Counted from the first letter of the stretch, positions 11,001-23,288 are shown. The stretch is DNA of 64,000 nucleotides from Mercenaria mercenaria (GCF_021730395.1 NC_069378.1:26434001-26498000); one strand, 5' to 3'. Notes: a model not told the origin generated them from the sequence alone. A program made the numbers and translations.

Positions 11001-12730
11001 GAGACGTTATCTGGTGTATCTGACTGAGACCTAACCAGAAATTCAACGTAGGATAAACCTCTCCAAATCCGTATTCATATTCAACCCATGTCTTGTAAAA
11101 ATCGTAGGTCAAATTTTCTCTGAGCTGGAATATGGTCCAACCACCACCGTCTGTTTCCAGGTCACAGAGTACTTTGTACCCAGATTTACTTCCTACAAAG
11201 TATATCAGAAAATACATGTATACAAGTTAAATATGTCCATGAAACAATACCATACACTTTAAAGAAAGAAAGAAGGTCCTTTTCGAATAAATCTTTGCTC
11301 TAAATCCGAAATAGGAGAATACCTCTTGGGTAAATTTTGTAAAGTCCTGAAGACGTGTAACCGTTTTTGAGGACATCTGTACAGTCAATGCTTTTCAATG
11401 TGTCATCTGGCATTGGCAACGGACATTTCCTTGAAGACTCCAAATCAGCACGTCTTTGTGCTTGAACATATTTGGCCATCGCAATCAAGCTTGTGTTGTG
11501 CTTTTTGATTGATTCAGAAATCTTTGTTAGAGTTTGTTGCAAGGTCTGTAAAAGTTCCTCGGTTTTTCTTTTCGTTGATTTCTCAGTAAAGGTATCGTTG
11601 TGTCCAGCTAGGTAGAAAAATAAATTATTGTCGTCTTAAACAAACAATATTGTCAATGATGTTATGACATTTATTTTACACTGTCCAGTATTTTTTATAT
11701 ACTATTACTGATTATTTGATGCATGTTAAAATCTATATGCATTATACTATTCTACTTCGGAGAAATACTACCCACGTTCTGCATACAAAGTTTTACGGTT
11801 ATGGAGCGGCAATGTTATGTAAAAGAACTGTAAATATACTAAACATTCTTTCCATCAGGAATACGGTATGTAGCTTTTGGGTTCCAAACATTTACCTCTC
11901 TCTCAACAAAACATTGTATTTCTTATTGAAGTCTAGTTTGTTTTACAGTGTGTTTGCTTTTTGTATACTCTATATCAATATCAGTGAAAATGTGATGATT
12001 AAGTTTCTTACTTTTTCGAAATTATTTCTGTGGTAACAACCATACCTTCAGGAGGACACTTAGAATTGTCATAGCCACATTTCGGTGTGTCTGGTGGGGC
12101 ATGGTGGTAATTTCCAGGCCATTGTATAAATTTTTCTTTTATGTATTCAAAACGCTTGGATTGTCCGAAGTAATTGGCAACCACCTGAAAAGATATCCGT
12201 TTCAATCATTAAAATAATAAATATTGCTTTACTACACTTTGACTTAAACGTGATTCAATCATAATCATATTTAGAAAAAAAATCATTAGTTTTTAATGTA
12301 CAAGATTACAATTCCATAATTATTTTCTTTCAGTGTATTTTCGATATGATATTCTTTCAGTCAAATTTGTAGAAACGTTAATATTGAGCATGTTTCTTTT
12401 TTGTTCTAACAAAGATGTTCTGGAACTGTTCTTAACACAAATCGAGTCACAGCTGCAAATAAAAGTTAAACCGAAACTTTACGATGGAAATACATGATCA
12501 AACCGGATTCTGATAAAAATTCAAACTCGACTACACATCTTGAAAACTTAAAAGCGGCTTACATTTCCTTTCTAGTTAATCAGAACCAGGTAAAACTTTA
12601 CACGCTTAATATGACGTTTCATCGCCTCAGGTCAATTATTTTCTGCGATAAGTTTGACACATATTTGGACACACGGGCAGCCCAACGGGCAAATTCAGTC
12701 TACCGCATTCCAGCAATCCCACCCGCCCCC

Positions 12731-12765
<35 letters not shown>

Positions 12766-15700
12766 ACCTCCCAAAGAATAAAAACAAAAAACAAAGACTG
12801 AATAATTAATATCATAATAGATGCACTTGTACATGTACATTCTAGATAAACATTATTAGAATTTTTTACATAATACTGAATCGAGCATTTACTTGATGAA
12901 TCCGATATATATAATGTTTACTCCAACTTATATTTAACTGTTGGTTTTTAAAATACTGAATTGTAAAAGGAAAAAAACTGATTCGTTTTCAGTTTGATAT
13001 ACATAAAATACCTCAAAGTTTCCTGTCATTATGTTCATATCCAAGAGCGAATAGTCCGCTACTCTGTCTCCATTTTCGTCTATATTTACAGTTCCTGTTA
13101 TACCTGCATAAAGTTAAAGTAATTTCCTATATCTCGAACAGGTCTGTTATACCTGCATAAAGTTAACGTAATGTCCTTTATCTCGAACTGGTCTGTTATA
13201 CCTGCATAACGTTAACGTAATGTCCTATATCTCTAACAGGTCTGTTATACCTGCATAAAGTTAACGTAATGTCCTTTATCTCGAACAGGTCTGTTATACC
13301 TGCATAAAGTTCACGTAATGTCCTTTATCTCGAACTGGTCTGTTATACCTGCATAAAGTTAACGTAATGTCCTTTATCTCGAACTGGTCTGTTATACCTG
13401 CATAAAGTTAAAGTAATGTCCTTTATCTCGAACTGGTCTGTTATACTTGCATAAAGTTAAAGTAATGACCTTTATCTCGAACTGGTCTGTTATACCTGCA
13501 TAAAGTTAACGTAATGTCCTATATCTCGAACTGGTCTGTTATACCTGCATAAAGTTAAAGTAATGTCCTTTATCTCGAACTGGTCTGTTATACCTGTATA
13601 AAGTTAACGTAATGTCCTATATCTCGAACTGGTCTGTTATACCTGTATAAAGTTAACGTAATGTCCTTTATCTCGAACTGGTCTGTTATACCTGCATAAA
13701 GTTAAAGTAGTGTCCTTTATCTCGAACTGGTCTGTTATACCTGCATAAAGTTAAAGTAATTTCCTATATCTCGAACAGGTCTGTGTCCTATATCTCGAAC
13801 TGGTCTGTTATACCTGCATAAAGTTAACGTAATGTCCTTTATCTAGAACTGGTCTGTTATACCTGCATAAAGTTAAAGTTATGTCCTATATCTCGAGCTG
13901 GTCAGTTATACCTGCATAAAGTTAAAGTAATTTCCTATGTCTCTAACAGGTCTGTTATACCTGCATAAAGTTAATGTAATGTCCTACATCTCGAACTGGT
14001 CTGTTATATCTGCATAAAGTTAACGTAATGTCCTACATCTCGAACTGGTCTGTTATACCTGCATAAAGTTAACGTAATTTCCTACATCTCGATCTGGTCT
14101 ATTATACCTGCATAAATTTAACGTAATGTCCTATATCTCTAACAGGTCTATAACAATGTGCAGTTTTACAATCTTATGAGTTTTGTACTCTTCAGTTGAT
14201 CAAAATACAAGAACATAAAGAAACCCGAACCCTCTGGTAAAACAGTTTATAATTTCTGAATTGGTTCTTTCTATAGGGCTCTTTAAATGAATGTATTATG
14301 ACCTATTTTCACATATGTAATACACTTTCCATTTGTTTTTGTCTTTATTATTCAATATTTTTAAAAAAGTATATTTTTTGTTTCGTTTTGCCAAAGGAAG
14401 ATAATGCATTTACGAACGAGAAGATTGTGATATTGACCCAGAAATGTATCAATTACTTCGCTAAGCAGTGTGGCATATAAAATGCTTTTAACAATATATA
14501 TTATGCCTCAAAGAAGAATTTGACAAAATATTTGAAATGGAGAGCGCACGAGCACTGTCTTAGTACGTACGGAATGCCGTAAGGATGAGTTTGGTGTTCC
14601 GATAAGTGAGAAACGAGCGTATTGCTTCCATATCAAATAGACCTTCTTAAAAATTTAATACTTTCTGTGAAACAGACTTTCATTCTTGTATTTACAAATC
14701 ATTATATTTCATAGTTGTCTTTAGCACGTGAATTTATGAGGTAATTTTCAAGTTACCTACTTAGATTTTACGATTGCGAGACAAAGTGCAAATAAGCAAG
14801 TGCATATAGATGTACATAATGCAAATACTCAATCGGAAATAATCTGAATTTTCATTGTATCCAGCGGTAAAAAGATTTTTTTTTTTCGCATGAAATGTTA
14901 GGACATATTTCAAGAAGACGTGTTATTAAGTATAATTTAAGGTGCAACTGGCGATTAATGATTTCTTTTGCACTGAGAATATAACAATATGAAATAATTT
15001 CTTTTTATGTGCTCCCACCCCTCCCTCGCAACCATCCAAGTTGTGTTTGGGTGGGTCAATTAATGTTGCCCTAGCCCGCCCATTCGTCCGACCGCATCAG
15101 TCCCGGAATTAGTGTCGGGCATATCTCAGAAAGTATTGACCCAATGTCATCAAACTTCACAGGACTGTTATCAGTATTTCCACTTGAGTATATAATGTTT
15201 TAATTTGATCTCACACAGTCAGACCAGTGTTATGGCCATTGACGTAGTCGCAAGTGTACATAAAAGTTTGTGTCGCATGTATCTCATTAAGTGCTTCAGG
15301 ATTTTCGTTGCATATAGCTTAAAAATAATAGAGACATGAAACCATGTAGGAATAATATGCAGCATGTAAAGTTGTAACATATTCGGGGCTGAGCGACCGC
15401 CAAATACTTGTTTTCGCTATAATTTACAAGGAAAAGTGACAACGCCCTTATGCGGCCATGTTTTTGACGCTGACTCTGACAAGATTTTTAGATTTTCGCT
15501 TTATACATATAGGGAAAAATGACACCGCCCTTATGCCACCATGTTTCTCAACGTATCATTAAAATTGTTTTAAGATCGGGCCAGCAGTTACATACAAGAT
15601 TATTTTTAAAGTTAACACCATTGTACATATAGGGAAAAACGAACATGCTTTTTGACGAATCAGAATAAGCTGAACACAATTGGAAGAGAATAACACAAGA

Positions 15701-18700
15701 ACTATTCGTGTGAAATTATTTCAACACCGGACAAATCTTTCATACAACAAGATTTTTAAAGTTTCCATGTAAAAGTTACCATGCCCCCTGGTGGCCATGT
15801 TTTCTGACGAATCGGAAAATTTAAACAATGTAGATAGAAGGTCACACAATGACCATTTGTGTGAATTATATTAAAATTGGGATGACTGTTTCTGACAAGA
15901 CTTTTTTTTATTTACTATATACATATAGGTAAAAGCGACCACGCCCTTTTGCAGTCATGTTTTTTAAGGAATCGGAATAATTTAAGCAATCTTGGTAAAA
16001 TGTCACAAAAGGCCCATTTTTGTGAAATTATTTTAAAATCGGGCCAGGATTTTGATACAAGAGGGTTTTAACAGTTTTCACTATATACTTTTAGGGAAAG
16101 TGACTAATTGACAAATTGGAATAATTTGAACGTTCTTGGTAGAGATTTACACAAGGACCATTTGATATCATGTAAAAATATCTAAAAATCGGGCCTGTTG
16201 TTTCTGACAAGAATACTTTTAAAGCTTCCATTATATGCATATGGGGGATAGAGGCCACACCCTCCTAAGGTCATGTTTTTTAACGAAATAAAATAATTTT
16301 GACAATTTTGATAGATGGTCACACCAGAACCATTTACATGAAATTATTTAAAAATCGGGCCACCAGTTTCACTCAAAAGGAGTTCAAGTTTCTAGTACGT
16401 ACGTATAGGGAAAAGTTACGATGTCACCTGGTAGACGTGATTTTTACCGAATCAAAGTAATTTGAACGGTCTTGATAGAGGGTCACACAAGGCCTATTTA
16501 TGTGAATGTGTTCAAAATCGGACTAGCAAACGTGACCACACACTTTGGCGGTCATGTTTTTGTTTTTGATTTCCTTTTCTTGACGAATAATTTCGGAAAT
16601 ATTATAAATAATTTAAACATTTTTTGTAGCGAAGAAACATTTTATAATTTTCACAAAAACAGTTCGAAAACTGCTATGACTCGGAATGATAAGAAGTTTT
16701 AAAGTAGGTTTATTACATTATGACGAAGAAGTGTATTCAAATCTGATTACGATAGTATATTGGCTAACATATTATAAGTGAATTTAAATAACGTTTTATG
16801 TAAAAAACAACAAAAAACCAGCAAATCTGAATTACGATAGTATTAATTACTAAATATGTTTATGTCTTCGAAATAACTAAGCGGAAGTATTAATTATCTG
16901 AACAAAATACAGATTTTCCGTATTGTGAAAGTAATATTCAGATAGCGTAATATATTGTTCATATGCAGGAATAACGTATGTCTGTATATTAATAGTCTCG
17001 ATATTTCTTACATGACAGAATAGGACGTAAGTAATTAGACAATTTCCTGTTTCTTAATCTATACAATAGTTTCAGTCTAATACAGAACAGAAAATTGTAC
17101 AATATAATGTTTTATTCATTTCGCGGTTCGAAATTGTCCACATACTATTTCTCCGATAAAATATATAATCAATTTATGTTTGTTATTCGCTAAATTCTAT
17201 TTTAACAGTGTTAAACAAACTGATGTGCAAACAGCTCTACAAAGCAGCATATTTACCTCGAAATGTTCTGTTCCACATTTGTTGTGTAATATATGTACCG
17301 TTCCTTAAAGATACGTTAGCTTTCAGCGCATCTTTGACAGCTAGTCCGTACAACACAATTGCATCATGAAATGCTCCTACCAAACTGCTAACCTACATTA
17401 TTTAATACGAAGTAGAAAGTGAGTGTATGGCCCTATAAATATTTTATTTATATTTTCTCATTGATATAACATATGTTGTGGCTATATCTCTAACTGATAC
17501 CCTAACCCCTTTACATAGAACTAACAATTGTCCGAGCCAAAAGTAAGAACCATTACATAAAGCTATTTACATTTATTACAAAATGTACACATTCGCAAGA
17601 AAAAACGACAAAACTTTCATTGAATTTTTACTTTGTGTCTATCTTAATGCACATTCCTTATATTGTCTTTTTGTGGAAATAGATTAACCACTGTAATACA
17701 GTTTGAAAGTCATTCATTGACATTCTCTGTTAATGGTTGAAAACCCAAGCCAGATGCATTGCCGACACTAGCTAACGTTTACGTATTCTGTGGGGATAAT
17801 TATTCTCAGGCAGCGAATGGTGATCTTATAACTTGAATTTAAAAAATTGGACATAATAAAGAAAATAAAACTGAAGCGCCTTTTCTTAACGAACGTATTA
17901 TGGAGCTAGAACTCCTACCTGTAAATAAGGACTATTTGTTCTTTGTCCGACCTCACTGACGAATTGTTTATATTCTGGATTTGTTGGATAACGAACAGTT
18001 ATAATCATGAGTGCCTCATAAGCCTTTCTGGCTTTCTAGTTTCTCTCGGATGTGTCACTTGCACGATACCAAGGCATTTCAATTTCAGCTGTGCTAAAAT
18101 CAAAGAAGATAAATAATATACATGCTATTTTCACGGCGATGTATTTCAATACTCAGAACTGCATCAAGTTGTAGTAGATTATTTTAATTTGACGAAAATT
18201 GAATTGTTTGATTGGAAAAAAGAACAAACTATATCTCCTCTTAAACTGACTCTAGTTTCTATCTTTCATGTGTCAATTAACATAAAATTTTCTTCGGTAG
18301 AGAAAAAAAATATTGTCTGGAAAATTTGTAAACAGACGCAAAATTCATTAAGTGTAAGGAAAACATATCATTCTAATAAATATTTGCGATTATACACTTG
18401 GACAATTGTTCAATCGTAAGGAAGACATATATGCCAGTAAACATGTGCGATTATTTACCTGGAAAATTGTTCAAACGTGAAAGACATACTATCCTAGTAA
18501 ACATTTGCGATTATGTATCTTGAAAATTGTCCAAGTGTAAGAAAGATATATCATCCTTGTAAAAGTTTGCGATTTTACACCTGAAAAATTGTTCAAGCGT
18601 AAGGAAGACATATATGCTAGTAAAATTTTGCGATTATTTACCTTTATTTTTCTTGTAAAGGTTTGCGTTTGCTTTCATGGAAAATTGATCAAGAGTAAGA

Positions 18701-21700
18701 AGATGTATTTTCCAAGAAAAAAAATCGATTATTCACCTGGGAAATTAATCTCATTCGAGAAAGTGTTTGTGGTTATTTACGTGAGAAATGTTTCAAACAT
18801 AAGGAAGACATATCATTCTTGTAATACCTAGTAAATATTTGTGATTATTTACCTGGAAAATTGTTCAAACGAAAGGAAGACATATTCTCCGTTGTCAAAG
18901 TTTAGTTCATGTGCCTTTATCATAGTTTCTCGAATTAGATTTGGACTCGCACACAGAACCAAAACTGAAAACAAGCAAACGTTAGACGAAGCGTTGTCAT
19001 GCTATATCTTTGTAGAAACGTACGAAACACCACACACTACAAACAGAAAAGCAAGTAGTGTAGTTTACATTTCAAAGTCAGTCTGTCATTAAAGTTTGTC
19101 AACGCTTCGAGATTTAAGATAGTGTTACGTTAAGAATCATTAAACTACATGAAATAACACTACAAATAATACTTTACGTGCACCCTTTTACAACATTTTA
19201 AGTGAGCAACTTAGCACGTAGTACAATAATAGAGACATCTGTAAATGTCTCAAACCAGATGAAACTGTTTGTTGTTGTAATTTAATATGTAGATAAATAT
19301 TGAAAAAAGTAGTTGTTGAAACTATCCAATATCAGTCTTTCCTGATATATAAAAATAAAGTGATGAAACAGAGGCTTGTGTTGTTTTGAAACATAAAATA
19401 GGAGTTCCTTTTACATTCTGTTTTTAAAATATTTGCATATATTTGCATAATAGCTATTTCAATAAAAACCCAATGAGTAGAATAATAAAGTCAAAAACTT
19501 ATACAAATAAAGGTACTAAGTGTGTGTTATCTAACGTGTCCAGTAAAAACTTATCTTTCGTATTAACTAGCTAGAATGTGGCAGCCGGTGGTCATTTACC
19601 ATTACATTTAAATACTTCTAGAAGAAATATTAAGAACACTGCACTTTACAACAATAATTTAAAAGTACTGAATTCACCAATTAAATCACCTATTATAAAA
19701 AAATACAACATTCAAACAGCTGCTACTGAACTCAGTCTCTTAGTATCATTCTAATAGGTGCATGTGCTGTCCTCATTGTAACTGTAACTCGACAATACGC
19801 TCTACTGTAAAAACATATAATAGAAACTACAATATAAATATTCAATCAGACATTTCTTGAAAATCCCTCTGATATTATCCACGTAATTACATGAAATACC
19901 AGTTATTGTGGTATACATTATGTTGGGAAAACGACACGACCTCTTAAGACCAGATTTCGGGAGCACTGTTTCAAAATTCGCGATAATAATAAATTTAGAA
20001 TTTTCTTATACAATCATTTTCGTAAAACTGGACATTCTGTTAAGATGTTTCTGTTCAACCTGTTGAACAATTAAAATATGATGTTGATATGACTAAATGG
20101 ATTAAATTTCTACAAACACCCTTTTCGTTAGGTTTGAATGATAAAATTTATCAACAGGGAAATATTTCAAAAGACTTCAGAATTGATATGAGCCGTGCCA
20201 TGGGAAAACAAATATAGTGGGTTTGCGACCAGCCTGCGCATCCGCGCAGTCTGGTCAGGATCCATGCTGTTCTCTAACAATTTCTCCAATTCCGATAGGC
20301 TTTAAAAGCGAACAGCATGGATCCTGACCAGACTGCGCGTATGCGCAGGCTGGTCTGGATCCATGCTGGTCGCAAAGCCACTGTGTTGGTTTTCCCATGG
20401 CACGGCTCAATTATATTCACTCTCTATTCTCCTAGAAGATGATAAAAGAATCAGACATATTTTCTCTATAGAATTCCTTCGTCTAAAAACGTTGAAGAAA
20501 AAAGCAGACCAGAACATTCTTACTGAATGGAAAAGATATTTTTTTTTTTAAATCATAAATACTCGAATAAAATTCTGTGAATCAAACCCTTCCTTATTAC
20601 CTCTAAACCCCAAGTTTTCACTTCGAAATTGAAAGAAAGCTTTATCTAAGTTTCACACGTATTTTGTTTTAACTCCTGCAGATAAAGCTTCAAATAGTTA
20701 TATGTCGCATTTACTAAACAGAAATATTGAAAAATGAAAACGCATCAGTTATCGCCACAAGATGAGAATAATATTGTAAAAAGTCACTTAGATTAATGTA
20801 CAGATTTATTGTCGGACTTGACGGCAATTAGATGAAGCTCCATGCCTAAACTAGACAAAAGAGGAAAATTAAAGTAGTAAAATTCAGTAAATTCATCATT
20901 AAAAAAATATTATGTTTTAGATAAAAGAAACTGTTCTATGTTTCTCAAACATAGGTTTTGACAGATAAGGAGATTTTTTTTGAAAACAACAAAAACTAAA
21001 ACAACGTTTTTGTTTAAAGACAATGTTAATGAAGAAACAACTTACTTCTGGATTGTAACGAAGCAGAATGAAGTATTTCCTCGATATCTGAATGGTATGG
21101 ATTTGTGTCTTTAACTTTTCCAACCCATGGTCTTCTTTGAGACTTGACCCTTAAGTGATAAAGTAGGTTCTGAACCAAGATACGGCAAGCTGATTCCCTA
21201 AAATTTTTCTCAAAATGTATGACGGCTATATTTGTCCAGTTAAAACTATTTGCCATAGCTACGAATGCTTCAACCGTATTAGAGTTGGTTCCGTGTACGC
21301 GAGTTAGCAGTTTAAACTCAGACTTTTCATATTTAAAGTCTGCAGCCAGTGCGCCTGCACTTAGTACTGGAATATTCCAGTGAGGACTGAATCGCGCGAC
21401 AGGAGCTACTGCATAATCACAAAAGGGTCCAATAAACACATGTACATGTTCAACCGCATATAAATCGACAGCTGCTTTAGGTGCAAGATCCATAGAACAA
21501 TTAGAATTTTTTACTTCTTGTAACACATTAATTCCTGGTACTATCGAAGGAAGAACCTTTTCAATTGCAATTTCCAGTGCGGGTAGAACCCATTTTATAC
21601 TAAATGGATAAGTATCGGCCTCCGGTAGAAGTATGCCCAATTTTATTTCCGTTGAATAACACGTTTGAACAACACTTAACAAGAAGATAATGCAACAGTA

Positions 21701-21727
21701 CATCATTAAATACGCTTTACCCGCCAT
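8001..21727 (-). CDS. ANF-receptor ectodomain / fibrinogen-domain chimera, copy 1
   Basis: Eleven exons: 21727-21046, 18964-18853, 18093-17919, 17392-17257, 13103-13012, 12184-12046, 11607-11323, 11192-10998, 10585-10521, 8685-8509, 8150-8001. All introns are GT-AG, phases join exactly, total 2208 nt (735 codons plus stop). Residues about 1-25 are a signal peptide (ends TCYS). Residues 27-430 are a type-I periplasmic-binding fold as in natriuretic peptide receptors: GPFCDYAVAPVARF, the CASP...GEYVF block, GAFHDAIVLYG, WNRTF and IDENGDRVADYSLLDM. PPDTPKCGYDNSKC matches the juxtamembrane disulfide hinge of receptor guanylyl cyclases. Then come a coiled coil (about 460-505) and a full FReD (about 520-735: DCTDVL, GGGWTIFQ, FWLGL, MKFSTHDMDND, AWWYNLC, SNLNGD). 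No membrane span, kinase or cyclase is seen, so the product is probably secreted; ligand unknown. Exon 3 has an in-frame TAG (18038-18036), so this allele may be broken, skip the exon, or hold a sequence error. Confidence 0.85.
8151..8508 (-). other. Intron 10 of copy 1
   Basis: AT-rich intron between the last two FReD exons. Nothing else is recognisable. Confidence 0.6.
8686..10520 (-). other. Intron 9 of copy 1
   Basis: AT-rich intron. Apart from the palindromic repeat at 10259-10493 nothing is recognisable. Confidence 0.6.
10259..10493. mobile_element. GC-rich palindromic MITE-like repeat, copy 1
   Basis: A 235-bp foldback with ends GAGCCGCGCCATGAG and CATGGCACGGCTC. Each arm contains a further near-palindrome centred on CTGCGCATCCGCGCAG, bounded by GGATCC sites, so the element can fold as nested hairpins. 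It is strikingly GC-rich against the AT-rich intron. Five related copies lie at 20190, 31104, 40429, 47466 and 48963. It has no coding capacity; ORFs crossing it are by-products of its composition. Confidence 0.85.
12185..13011 (-). other. Intron 5 of copy 1, with a long poly-C run
   Basis: AT-rich intron interrupted by an almost pure run of about 40 C at about 12727-12766. The run gives a spurious poly-proline ORF on the plus strand. No other feature is seen. Confidence 0.6.
13094..14150. repeat. 49-bp minisatellite seeded from the exon 5 splice acceptor
   Basis: About 21 head-to-tail copies of a 49-bp unit, with one short partial copy near 13785. Read on the minus strand each unit holds CTTTATGCAG followed by GTATAACAG, which is the 3' splice site of exon 5 of copy 1 plus its first nine bases. 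The first unit is the real junction at 13103/13104. Most copies keep the AG acceptor. The units differ by a few bases, showing an array with some age. Confidence 0.93.
14151..15000 (-). other. Intron 4 of copy 1, unique-looking part
   Basis: AT-rich sequence with no coding region or repeat that I recognise. It links the minisatellite to the diverged array further right. Confidence 0.5.
15100..16690. repeat. Diverged tandem array, about 155-bp unit
   Basis: About eight diverged copies. The recurring landmarks are AAAATCGGGCC (15574, 16036, 16187, 16351 and related forms at 15722, 15868, 16516), TATAGGGAAAA and GGTCACACAAGG. Spacing is 146-168 bp. The first part (15010-15200) has a different, GC-richer sequence with a CCGACCGCATCAGTCC-like stretch. 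It lies wholly inside intron 4 of copy 1. Confidence 0.75.
18280..18900. repeat. About 62-bp minisatellite seeded from the exon 2 splice donor
   Basis: Eight or nine diverged copies of a unit that, on the minus strand, contains GAACAATTTTCCAG|GTAAAT, the end of exon 2 of copy 1 with its 5' splice site. The copy at about 18443-18473 matches the true junction (18843-18871) over some 29 bases. Several other copies keep a GT in the right place (about 18394, 18575, 18737). The real exon 2 (18853-18964) is at the right end of the array. Confidence 0.85.
19740..20770 (+). mobile_element. Penelope-like retroelement fragment, GIY-YIG then RT start
   Basis: Conceptual reading of the plus strand gives a Cys-containing segment (CPHCNCNS), a GIY-YIG endonuclease-like block (HYVGKTTRPLKTRFREHC, then NHFRKTGHSV; about 19905-20050), a linker (about 20060-20160), a palindromic repeat insertion (20190-20408), more linker, and at about 20640-20730 FVLTPADKASN, the typical N-terminal motif of Penelope-like RT. 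GIY-YIG before RT is the order known for Naiad-type Penelope-like elements, whereas canonical members have it after RT. The reading has stops and frame changes and the RT core is missing, so it is a dead fragment in intron 1 of copy 1. Confidence 0.65.
20190..20408. mobile_element. GC-rich palindromic MITE-like repeat, copy 2
   Basis: A 219-bp member of the palindromic family (ends GAGCCGTGCCATGGG and CATGGCACGGCTC). It splits the Penelope-like fragment at 19740-20770 and is therefore younger than that fragment. Confidence 0.85.
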
Positions 21728-23288
21728 AGTGTACTTATTTAGCTTTATTATACCTAAAGAAAATACTCTCGATGGATTATGCTTTTACAGTCATGTAGCC
21801 ACATCACATTTGCACGTAAGTCATCCCAGCTGTTCATGCTCATGCTAGTAAGAATGTAATATTTATTTATATCACTTTTCGATACGTTTGACGTACACCT
21901 TTTTTGCATAAATCATTCCGTTCTCTGTTACCACATATGTACCAGAGGAAAAGTAGCACTCTTTAACACGGCTCAGCTTGTTAGTCTTATTAAATTTTGA
22001 CTGTTACTTTTGCAAATGGGATTACACATCCCTTTGAACTCAGTAAGCTGGTACTCGAATTTATCAAATTTAATATTTGACATACACCACTCTTCGAAAT
22101 GCTCTACCAATGTATGATATATCAAATTTCCACATAGTCTGTTTTAATAAAACATTAAGTTTTCACGAACTATCGCAATGAGCCGGAAGTAAAAGAAGTA
22201 TGTCAAACAAAACACATGCGCACAAAGGGTTGAACACAAAAGCTTTCTGATAGCTTCGTTCGGTAAATAAGTAATTTTTGATTTTAAAATGTCAGACAAG
22301 ATGTAAATTTCTTCATGTTTCTCGCGGTTGATTGAAACCAGAACACCAGTCGTAACGATATATATTTATACTCGGAGTCTGCTGTTATATTGTCGGTACT
22401 TTTGGTTCACTTACTCCTTTTGGATGATTAAGATCATGGCATTCAAAATATTTGCCCCTCACAGCAGTTGGTTTGAAACCCCAGTTTTGATCTAAATTTT
22501 ATTTCATATGAGGACACCATTCATCAGGCTTACTGAAGATCAATGGTTCTACCAAGCTGCCGTTCGTGTCAAAAATAATGCCCAGAGGTGCATATACCTG
22601 TGACCTTCCTCAACCACGGAAAGCTGAGAGGTCGCAATATGACCTGTAATTGTGTCGGTGTGACTTTACAACCAACAGAATATGAACTCTGTCAAAATAC
22701 TTGATCAAAGAGTTGCGCTTTACCCGGCACTAGGGGACTCATGAACCGAGACCTCCGTTCTAAAAGGAAATTATCATTTTATTTGCTTTTTCCAAACAGT
22801 CTGGTGCATGGCACCCATACAATAACATACGCAAGGTTTCAAAGTTTTTATCTTTCGTTGACAACATCTCTGGCCAGATACTGATAATACCCAATAACTA
22901 TTCTTATATTTAATATTTTGTAAGCATTAACTAAACAAACCAACAGATTAAACATAACTTGATTGTAAACAGGTGTATAAAGTTTAAAGGCAACAGTTTT
23001 ATCAGAATTTGATCACAATTATTTTGAAAGAAACAGGTGAAAAATGGATGATTTTGCTACCCGAATGTGAAGTAAGTTAAAAATAAACATTATTTTGAAA
23101 GTATCTTTGACCAAGTCCATTCCATGGAAATGATACACAGCTTTAAACCTGTGACACTGTGAAGCTTTATTGTAAGTATAATATATGGGGCCTGGCTAGA
23201 ATATAAAATCCGACAGAGACCCAGCAATACTGATCTGTCAAATACTGTGATTATGTAGCACTGTCAAATGTACACAATTACACTATCA
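21728..23288. other. Intergenic region between the two paralogues
   Basis: It should hold the promoter and 5' UTR of copy 1 (right of 21727, reading left) and the 3' UTR of copy 2 (left of 23289). I see no convincing TATA box or coding region. The stretch 22400-22760 is less AT-rich and may be an old repeat. Confidence 0.4.

Noticed and set aside
12494-12781. ORF with a poly-proline end
   Set aside because: Created by a long C run in an intron; the rest has no domain and no splice context.
13094-14150. CRISPR array
   Set aside because: Units are contiguous without unique spacers, and the context is a eukaryotic intron.
8001-21727. A complete receptor guanylyl cyclase gene
   Set aside because: No membrane span, kinase-homology or cyclase sequence occurs after the hinge on the coding strand in the window.
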